DNA of 42,399 nucleotides. It comes from Bacteroidales bacterium (GTDB taxonomy: Bacteria > Bacteroidota > Bacteroidia > Bacteroidales > UBA932). The first letter of the stretch is position 1. Every line of letters begins with the position of its first letter. The translations under genes were made by a program, and so were the position numbers. Of this stretch, positions 27,241 to 33,698 are shown piece by piece. The stretch is taken from NCBI GenBank assembly GCA_017616475.1, contig JAFZYD010000018.1, positions 1 to 42,399 on the forward strand. The letters are read 5' to 3'. The notes under the pieces were generated by a model. That model was given only the letters and a program-made list of their open reading frames with translations, made no database searches and was not told the origin of the DNA.

Positions 27241-27431
27241 CGGGCAGAAATAGCCGGAGGCAATGAATTGGGTTGCGACCGGCGCTAGCGAAGGATAGTG
27301 TGCGCCATCAGGCGCTAGCGAAGCGCGTGCGGGCAGTTTGCAGAATAGCCAGCGCGAAGCGGCGGGGCTTGGGGCGGAGCCCCAGTATTATAAGCAGGGA
27401 GCAATCAATTCATTGCGTAGGCTCTGCCCGG
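27241..27431. repeat. Interspersed inverted-repeat element, copy B (long centre)
   Basis: The left arm (27241-27295) is the same as the reverse complement of one arm of the element at 3433-3544, and the right arm (27395-27431) matches the other with one mismatch. It includes CAATGAATTG (27261-27270) and CAATTCATTG (27406-27415). The centre is about 100 bp instead of about 15 bp and contains a second copy of GGCGCTAGCGAAG (27281-27293 and 27311-27323) and a GGGGCT...AGCCCC hairpin (27364-27383). It fills the gap between the convergent activase and GRE genes and may terminate both. Confidence 0.85.
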
Positions 27432-27438
27432 AGCGGTA

Positions 27439-29706
27439 TTAGCAAATCTGTTGTGTGCGCTGGATAATCATATCCTGCCACTCTTTGCAGAGGGTGGTGA
27501 AGCGGGCGGACCAGCCGGAGACGCGCACCGGCAGGTTGGGATACTTCTCCGGATGGCGCTGCGCATCAATCAAGGTGGCAGTATCCACCACATCGACGTG
27601 CATATAAAAGCCGCGCTTCTCGCGGAAGGTCTTCATAAGGGCCACCAGCGCCTTTATGCCGTTTTCACCCTTGACCGACGACGGCAGAATTTTGAGCTCC
27701 AGAGTGGCGCCGCTGGGCGAATTTGTGAAATCCAACTTGCAATATGAATTAAGTGCCGATGTGGGGCCCTTGCGGTCGCTGCCGGGAGTCGGCGAACAGT
27801 TGGTTGCCAATATGTCGCCTATCCGGCTCCCTTCCGGCGTGGCGCGGCGCATCAGGCGCCAATCCACCTCACGGCCGAAAGTAGAAATGCCGCACGGACG
27901 CTTGACTCCGTCGCGCTCCTTGACCTCGCCCACGATGGCGGTGTAATCGTCAAAGACGCGGCACATCATAGCGTCGGCCTCGGCGCTGTCGTTGCCGTAG
28001 AACTCGAAGCGGTTCTGAATGGTGCGGCGCAAACCCTCGGAACCCTCCCAGTTGTTGCGGAGTATATCCAGGAACTCGTCTAAAGTGAGGTATTTATCCT
28101 CGTAAACCAACTTCTTGAGCACCAGCAGGCTGTTGGCGGTGTCGGACACGCCGCCGTAGTGGATGCCCTGCATAGTGTACTTGGGACCGCGGTTCCAATA
28201 GTTGCGTCCCTTCTCCAGGCACCCCTCCGCAAATATGGAGGCCATAGTGTTTGGAAGCCAGTCCGGGGCGCTCAAATCGCGGTCGAACCACTCCTGCAGA
28301 CCGTCTATGTCCTTGTGCAGATTCGCCTTGAAAGAGGCGTAAAGCGACTCGAAATCGGGGTAATCCACCTCGGGGTCCTGACCATCGTACAAATGGAGCG
28401 TGCGGCCCAGCACCTCAACCATATCGGTAGGATGATAGGTAAAGAAGGTCTTTCCGGGAATTATGGCTTCCCAGCAGCCGTCGTTGGTGAACTCGCGCGC
28501 CTCGTCCAGAGGATAGCCGAACTTCACCAGCGCATCTATCACCACGTTTTCGCTGTAAACCGACACTATGCCGCCTCCAAAGCGCTGCACCTCCGCCACG
28601 CGGCGGAACAACTTCTCCGGGGTCTTGTCGCCAAGGCGCACCGCCACCGGCCAGTCGCTTATATGCAGCTCCTCAACGATATCCAGCACGAGGTACGTCA
28701 CCTCGTTTGTAACCTCGCGACCGTCCTTGTCTATTCCGCCCAAAATGATATTCTGGTAGAACTGGGCATCGCCGCTGGAAATGTGATAGCCTATCCACTC
28801 GGTGCCCTTGATCCAGAAATGGGCCAGGATTTCGCGGGCTTCGTCTATGGTGAGGATGCCCTTGCGAAGGTCCTCCTTGAGGTACGGGCCCAGCATCTGG
28901 TCTATGCGGCCCACGCCGGACCAGTTGCCCATCAGGCGGTTGAAGCAGTACATACTCCAAAGCGACTGCACCGCCTCGCGGAAGGAGCGCGGGGCGCGGT
29001 CGGGGACCTGTTCCAGAGTATCGATAATATCCTGATAGAACTTCTTGCCCTCTGCCGTCTCCCCGCCATCGCGCATCTGTTCCAGCAGGCCTATGTTGCG
29101 CTTCTGCCAGATGTCGGCTGCATCGAGAGTAAGGAGCGCCGCTTCGTTTATGTCGCGCCCCCGTTCGTCCAGAGTCCCGGAGGCAAGGCGCTCGCGGATT
29201 TCGCGCCGCAGCCCATCATAGCCCATTTTGAGGATGCGTCCGAACTGGAATGTAGTGTGGTTTACACCCCACTCGTCCAGCACCGGCACCTTGGATTCGG
29301 CCCCCTCTATCAAGGTGGCGGAGCCTACAATAAGCTCGCCGGGGAGGATGCGGAGCGGAACGTTCTCCGCCACGCTCATAGCTGCCGCGGCAAACCGCTT
29401 TTGAGGAGTCAGGCTCGGATCCAATTCGTAAGGCCAGTCAACGCGGCCCATCGTTTTGCCAATCTCCCCCGAAAGGCCCATCCAGGCCAATTCGTGGGTT
29501 CGGTCGCTCAGGCGGCGCGGTATCTCCGGCTGCCACGGGCTGTGCCAACTCTCATAAAGGTTGCGCTTGTCCTCTTTTGGCAGCGAAGAAGCCTCCGCAG
29601 CGCCGGCAACAGCCGGTTTCAGACCAAGAGCCAAGCCACCCAGCCCGAGGGAAGAAACCTTCAGGAAGTCCTTGCGGGACATTTTTGCAGAAGAATTTCC
29701 GTTCAT
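27439..29706 (-). CDS. Glycyl-radical enzyme of unknown substrate with a Tat-like signal sequence
   Basis: The 755-residue protein is a full-length pyruvate formate-lyase-like GRE. The radical site reads RVSGWSARF with Gly731, where most members have RVxGY. The thiyl site is NDGCWE with Cys411 and Glu413; this Cys-x-Glu pattern fits the dehydratase/lyase/decarboxylase branch, not true PFL, which has adjacent cysteines. The N-terminus is unusual: SRKDFLK (10-16), a Gly/Leu/Ala-rich hydrophobic stretch (17-34) and AGAAEA resemble a Tat signal, with Lys in place of the second Arg. Export of a GRE would be unusual. It starts 2 nt after the Omp28-like gene stop. The substrate cannot be predicted. 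Confidence 0.85.
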   Translation of the reverse strand: MNGNSSAKMSRKDFLKVSSLGLGGLALGLKPAVAGAAEASSLPKEDKRNLYESWHSPWQPEIPRRLSDRTHELAWMGLSGEIGKTMGRVDWPYELDPSLTPQKRFAAAAMSVAENVPLRILPGELIVGSATLIEGAESKVPVLDEWGVNHTTFQFGRILKMGYDGLRREIRERLASGTLDERGRDINEAALLTLDAADIWQKRNIGLLEQMRDGGETAEGKKFYQDIIDTLEQVPDRAPRSFREAVQSLWSMYCFNRLMGNWSGVGRIDQMLGPYLKEDLRKGILTIDEAREILAHFWIKGTEWIGYHISSGDAQFYQNIILGGIDKDGREVTNEVTYLVLDIVEELHISDWPVAVRLGDKTPEKLFRRVAEVQRFGGGIVSVYSENVVIDALVKFGYPLDEAREFTNDGCWEAIIPGKTFFTYHPTDMVEVLGRTLHLYDGQDPEVDYPDFESLYASFKANLHKDIDGLQEWFDRDLSAPDWLPNTMASIFAEGCLEKGRNYWNRGPKYTMQGIHYGGVSDTANSLLVLKKLVYEDKYLTLDEFLDILRNNWEGSEGLRRTIQNRFEFYGNDSAEADAMMCRVFDDYTAIVGEVKERDGVKRPCGISTFGREVDWRLMRRATPEGSRIGDILATNCSPTPGSDRKGPTSALNSYCKLDFTNSPSGATLELKILPSSVKGENGIKALVALMKTFREKRGFYMHVDVVDTATLIDAQRHPEKYPNLPVRVSGWSARFTTLCKEWQDMIIQRTQQIC

Positions 29707-29708
29707 AG

Positions 29709-30518
29709 TTATATGCTATATTTGAGCGAGAGATTCTCACCAGCCTTCCCTATCGCACAATTGTCAACATAGAATTTTTCGTCTAAGATGCGCTGCACAA
29801 ACACCAGTATCTTTAAATTCTCTTTTTTGTAGCCAGACGCCACCTCAACAGAATAATCGAAACGTTTTATGCTGTTTTCTTCTGTCGTAGAGAAAGCATC
29901 GCCCAAAGGAGCGGTTACCGACACTCGTGCCACATCTTTATGGACGTAGTTGTCGTCGCTTTCTCCCAAATAATTGGACTGTTTGGCAACAAGGCCGTCT
30001 TCTAACAGGAATACCGACACTTTATAGTCCGTCGCCTGGCGCAGGTAAAGGAAAAGATGAATATCCAGTTTATTGCCCGAAAAAGACGACTTGTATGAAA
30101 TCGCAGATCCGGCAGAATTCTGCTCTGCCTGCGTCAAATATCCCGTAAGCTGCCTGGCGACTTGTTCACTACTGCCGTTCTGCACTTCGTAACGGAAATC
30201 AAAGAAGCCCGTCGGATACCCCCCAACCCCGTAGTTCTTCATCAAAACCGTTGCATCATCAAACACAAGCGGATCGTTGGAACCGTGAATGTCCATCAAC
30301 ACTATTTTGTCGGGATTCTGCTCCTGTGCCAATGCCACGGCATCGGCCATCCGAGGGCAAAAACCGCACCAGTTGGCCGTGAATTTCATAACAAAAGACT
30401 TGTGGTAAAAGTCCTTTGACCAATCCACCTTGTCAGGTTCAATATCAGACGGTTTATCCATCGGCTTGCAGGAAGCCATAATTAGCAGAACAGATAAGAA
30501 TAACAGGCTGCGACGCAT
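29709..30518 (-). CDS. Omp28/thioredoxin-like exported lipoprotein
   Basis: The 269-residue product has a lipoprotein signal (MRRSLLFLSVLLIMASC) and, after a short linker, KSFVMKFTANWCGFCPRMADAV: a thioredoxin-like strand, a Cys-Gly-Phe-Cys active site and the following helix, as in Omp28-related proteins. GGYPTGFFDF supplies the cis-proline region. The remaining 150 residues are beta-rich and unassigned. It should act on thiols outside the cytoplasm. I chose the ATG at 30518 because it begins the signal peptide; the frame extends upstream to 30701 into thrC without coding character. The gene is 11 bp after thrC and 2 bp before the GRE, which suggests co-transcription. Confidence 0.78.
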   Translation of the reverse strand: MRRSLLFLSVLLIMASCKPMDKPSDIEPDKVDWSKDFYHKSFVMKFTANWCGFCPRMADAVALAQEQNPDKIVLMDIHGSNDPLVFDDATVLMKNYGVGGYPTGFFDFRYEVQNGSSEQVARQLTGYLTQAEQNSAGSAISYKSSFSGNKLDIHLFLYLRQATDYKVSVFLLEDGLVAKQSNYLGESDDNYVHKDVARVSVTAPLGDAFSTTEENSIKRFDYSVEVASGYKKENLKILVFVQRILDEKFYVDNCAIGKAGENLSLKYSI

Positions 30519-30529
30519 TTTTTTAATTG

Positions 30530-31810
30530 TTATGATAATGACAATAGATAATCTTTGAGATTGGCTTCGGAGGCGTCCATCATAGTGTAGACGCGCTCCT
30601 TTTCCATCCGGTCGCGGAGTGCGGCGGGAATTTCGGGCCAATGCCCGACAGCCTTCTCTATGACCTCCCCGAACTTGGCGGGGCTGGCGGTGGAAAGCCA
30701 AAAACCGTCTATGTCATAGTGTTTTGCAGCGAGATAGCCGACTGCGCTGTGGGGGTCGCTGACATAGCCGTATTTCTCTTCAATTTCGCGAATCGCATCC
30801 AGAATCTCGGCATCGGTTGCAGAGAAACCCGCCACCTCGCGGCGGAGAGTCTCCACATCGCCGTAGAGCCACATCATACGCTCGTAGTTGCTGGGGGCGC
30901 CCACGTCCATTGCGTTGGCCACCGTGCGCACCGACGCGCGGGGGCGGTAATTGCCGGTAAGGAGGAACTCCGGCACAACATCGTTGGCATTGGAGGCGGC
31001 TATGAAGCGCTTCACCGGCATCCCCATCCGGGCCGCCAGCATACCGGCGGTGATGTTGCCGTAGTTGCCGCTGGGGACCACAATCTCCGGGGCCCCGGAA
31101 TGCTCACGCGCCCAAAGGCAGTATGCATAGAAGTAGTAGAAACTCTGAGGAATCCAGCGCAGCAGGTTGATAGAATTGGCGCTGGTGATGCGTTTGCGGC
31201 TGCGCAAATCGGCATCGTTGAACATTGCCTTGACAAGCCGCTGGCAGTCGTCAAAATTGCCGCGCACGCGACGCGGGTGGATATTGCCGCCAAGGGTGGT
31301 CATCTGGGCCTCCTGCAGCGGACTCACTTTGCCGTCCGGGTACAATATAACGACGTCCACGCCAGGCACGTTATAAAAGCCGCCCGCCACCGCGCTGCCG
31401 GTGTCGCCGCTGGTCGCAGTGAGTATGGTCAGATTGTCGGTGGTGTTGAGCCGGCCGGTCATCCGCCCCATAAAGCGGGCGCCGAAATCTTTGAAGGCGA
31501 AGGTCGGGCCGTGGAACAACTCCAGAGCCGCCTTGCGGGAGCCGAACCAGTGGAAACCGATATCGAAATCGTAGGCGGAACGAACCACCTCGTCTATTAC
31601 GTTTGCCGGAACATCATCGAAGATGACGCCCGCCAGATAGCCCGCCATATCGGCGTAAGAAACGGCCGCCAGGCGCTGCACCCGCTCCATATCCACCTGA
31701 GGAATGCGCTCCGGCACAAACAGGCCGCCGTCGGGTGCAAGCCCGAGGAAAGATGCGTCTGCAAGCGTGAACAACTTGCGCGAGGCGTCCCTGGTGCTGT
31801 AGAATTTCAT
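30530..31810 (-). CDS. thrC: Threonine synthase
   Basis: ThrC converts O-phosphohomoserine to threonine with pyridoxal phosphate. The 426-residue protein starts MKFYSTRDASRK and has LAPDGGLFVP, ELFHGPTFAFKDFGARF with the PLP lysine, ATSGDTGSAVAGGF, VVPSGNYGNITAG for phosphate binding and a C-terminal DPHSAVGYLAAK. Length and order are normal. It lies 3 bp after thrB and 11 bp before the Omp28-like gene, so a thrB-thrC-lipoprotein-GRE operon is likely. No thrA lies in the window. Confidence 0.95.
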   Translation of the reverse strand: MKFYSTRDASRKLFTLADASFLGLAPDGGLFVPERIPQVDMERVQRLAAVSYADMAGYLAGVIFDDVPANVIDEVVRSAYDFDIGFHWFGSRKAALELFHGPTFAFKDFGARFMGRMTGRLNTTDNLTILTATSGDTGSAVAGGFYNVPGVDVVILYPDGKVSPLQEAQMTTLGGNIHPRRVRGNFDDCQRLVKAMFNDADLRSRKRITSANSINLLRWIPQSFYYFYAYCLWAREHSGAPEIVVPSGNYGNITAGMLAARMGMPVKRFIAASNANDVVPEFLLTGNYRPRASVRTVANAMDVGAPSNYERMMWLYGDVETLRREVAGFSATDAEILDAIREIEEKYGYVSDPHSAVGYLAAKHYDIDGFWLSTASPAKFGEVIEKAVGHWPEIPAALRDRMEKERVYTMMDASEANLKDYLLSLS

Positions 31811-31813
31811 CGG

Positions 31814-32752
31814 CTAGAAATTATAATCTTCCAAAGTGCGGGCGCCGCGGTTGGAAATTTTGGAGACGTAGATGCGGGAATCTATGTTGTATTGCAGGAA
31901 ATGGGCTTTCATAACCTCCCCCACCTTGTCCGCCACGGTCATATTTTCGCAAAGGGCGAAGACGGAGGGACCGGCGCCGGAGATATTCATTGCCAGCGCG
32001 CCTATCTCGAGCACCTTCTTGCGCAATTCGTCGAACCCGGGGATAAAATGTTTGCGGTAGGGTTCCACCACCACATCTTGCATAGAGCGGCCTATAAGGG
32101 CCACATCGCCCTCCGCCAGACCGGCCACCAGACCTGCCACATTGCCCCACTGCTTTACCGCCATACGCAGCGGAATGTCCTTGGGGAGCACTTCGCGGGC
32201 CTCTTTTGTGGAGACCATAATATCGGGATGGGCGACGGTGCAGCAGAAGCGCCCGGGCACCGGGAGGCGCACCACATCCAGCGGGTCGTAGCCGCGCAGC
32301 AGCACCACTCCGCCCAGGATGGACGGGCCCACGTTGTCGGCGTGGGGCGTGCCGCCGCTTATGAGTTTTTCACCTTCCATTGCAAATTCCACCAGGCGCT
32401 CGTCGGGGAAAGGATGGTCCAGAAGCTCGTTGAGGGCATACACAGCCGCAGAAGAGGAGGCCGCGCTGCTCCCGATGCCGCTGCCGGGGGCAATCTTTTT
32501 CTCCACCGTCACGGTGACGGACATAGGGCATCCGTAAGCCGCCAGAAAAGCCCGCACGGCGGGCGTTATGACGTTCTGCTCTACATTCTCCGGGAGTTTG
32601 TGCGGAGTTTTGTTTACTATTGTAAGGCTGTCGCCTTCACCGACTTCCACAGACAGCACGTCGCCCACGGCGTCGAGCGTCATACCCATAATATCGAACC
32701 CGCAGCCCATATTGGCCACGGTGGCAGGTGCGAAAACTCTTATTTTTTTCAT
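31814..32752 (-). CDS. thrB: Homoserine kinase
   Basis: ThrB phosphorylates homoserine for threonine synthesis. The 312-residue GHMP kinase has APATVANMGCGFDIMG, the ATP-binding motif PGSGIGSSAASSSAAV, and the C-terminal GHMP motif AMNISGAGPSVFAL. SGGTPHADNVGPSILGG is the conserved substrate-loop segment of this kinase. It is the first gene of a minus-strand run with thrC. Its probable promoter ends only 7 nt before the ATG, which would give a leaderless message. Confidence 0.95.
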   Translation of the reverse strand: MKKIRVFAPATVANMGCGFDIMGMTLDAVGDVLSVEVGEGDSLTIVNKTPHKLPENVEQNVITPAVRAFLAAYGCPMSVTVTVEKKIAPGSGIGSSAASSSAAVYALNELLDHPFPDERLVEFAMEGEKLISGGTPHADNVGPSILGGVVLLRGYDPLDVVRLPVPGRFCCTVAHPDIMVSTKEAREVLPKDIPLRMAVKQWGNVAGLVAGLAEGDVALIGRSMQDVVVEPYRKHFIPGFDELRKKVLEIGALAMNISGAGPSVFALCENMTVADKVGEVMKAHFLQYNIDSRIYVSKISNRGARTLEDYNF

Positions 32753-32759
32753 AATGGGG

Positions 32760-32790
32760 TAAAAGTAGAGTTATTTTTCATCTTATGCAA
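32760..32790 (-). promoter_or_regulatory. -33/-7 promoter for thrB
   Basis: On the minus strand TTG (32788-32790) is followed after 20 nt by TACTTTTA (32760-32767), one mismatch from TAnnTTTG. Only 7 nt separate it from the thrB ATG. Confidence 0.5.
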
Positions 32791-32799
32791 GAATATGCC

Positions 32800-32807
32800 T
32801 ATTTTTG
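32800..32807 (+). promoter_or_regulatory. -7 promoter box for purU
   Basis: TATTTTTG matches TAnnTTTG and ends 30 nt before the purU ATG. It is divergent from, and about 10 bp away from, the thrB -33 element. Confidence 0.5.
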
Positions 32808-32837
32808 CGCCCTGTGGTTACAATTTAAAAGACTGTT

Positions 32838-33698
32838 ATGAAGAAGAACACCGCAATACTGCTGATCCACTGCCCCGACACCCCCGGCATCATTGCCGAG
32901 ATTTCAAATTTCATCACGGTGAACAAGGGCAACATCGTGTATCTGGACCAGTATGTAGATCACGACAACAACGCTTTCTTTATGCGCGTGGAATGGGACA
33001 TAACATCCTTCTTGATTCCCAAGGAGCGCATCGGCGAATATTTCAATACCCTGTACGCACAAAAATATGCTATGGAGTTCCGCCTCTATTTTGCGGAGCA
33101 GAAGCCGCGGATGTGCATTTTTGTAAGCAAGATGTCCCACTGCCTCTACGATATGCTGGCCCGCTGGAGCGCCGGCGAGTGGAATGTGGACATTCCGCTG
33201 ATAATTAGCAACCACGAAGATTTGCGGCCGATAGCAGAAAAGTTCGGCATCGCATACCACGTGTTCCCCGTCACTCCGGAGAACAAAGCGGCCCAGGAGG
33301 CGGCGGAGCTGGAGCTGATGCGCAAAAACGGCGTAACCTTTATAGTTCTCGCCCGCTATATGCAGGTAATAAGCGACGATTTTATAAAAGCCTATCCCGA
33401 CAGGATAATCAACATCCACCACTCATTCCTGCCCGCTTTCGTGGGGGCCAAACCCTATCACCAGGCCTTTGACCGCGGCGTAAAAATAATAGGGGCGACG
33501 AGTCACTATGTTACAAGCGAACTCGACGCCGGCCCTATTATTGAGCAGGATGTGGCGCGCATCACCCACAAAGATTCGGTGGAATCCATTATTGGCAAGG
33601 GCAAGGACCTGGAAAAGATCGTGCTCTCGCGCGCCGTGGTGAAACACATCGACCGCAAGGTGATGGTTTTCAAGAATAAGACTATCGTATTCGAATAG
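32838..33698 (+). CDS. purU: Formyltetrahydrofolate deformylase
   Basis: PurU hydrolyses 10-formyltetrahydrofolate to formate and tetrahydrofolate and so balances the one-carbon pool. The 286-residue protein has an N-terminal ACT domain (about 6-85, LLIHCPDTPGIIAEISNFI) and a formyl-transferase fold with IFVSKMSHCLYDML, ISNHEDL and the catalytic Asn-His...Asp set in INIHHSFLPAFVGAKPYHQA and SELDAGPIIEQD. It is monocistronic, divergent from thrB, and overlaps the GH31 gene tail to tail by 17 bp. Confidence 0.94.
   Translation: MKKNTAILLIHCPDTPGIIAEISNFITVNKGNIVYLDQYVDHDNNAFFMRVEWDITSFLIPKERIGEYFNTLYAQKYAMEFRLYFAEQKPRMCIFVSKMSHCLYDMLARWSAGEWNVDIPLIISNHEDLRPIAEKFGIAYHVFPVTPENKAAQEAAELELMRKNGVTFIVLARYMQVISDDFIKAYPDRIINIHHSFLPAFVGAKPYHQAFDRGVKIIGATSHYVTSELDAGPIIEQDVARITHKDSVESIIGKGKDLEKIVLSRAVVKHIDRKVMVFKNKTIVFE

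Noticed and set aside
27241..27431. A CRISPR array or insertion sequence in the repeat between activase and GRE
   Set aside because: There is no regular repeat-spacer pattern, no transposase frame and no clear target-site duplication.
27439..29706. Calling this gene pyruvate formate-lyase (pflB)
   Set aside because: The active site has a single Cys followed by x-Glu, not the adjacent cysteine pair of true PFL.
28159..29772. A 537-codon plus-strand frame opposite the GRE
   Set aside because: It mirrors the real GRE gene, and no domain or signal can be seen in its translation.
29709..30701. Starting the Omp28-like protein at 30701
   Set aside because: The first 61 residues would overlap thrC and precede a clear lipoprotein signal; the ATG at 30518 fits better.
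30641..33208. An 855-codon open frame on the plus strand opposite thrC and thrB
   Set aside because: It is antisense to two clearly recognisable enzymes, has no family features and arises from the GC-rich third positions of the real genes.
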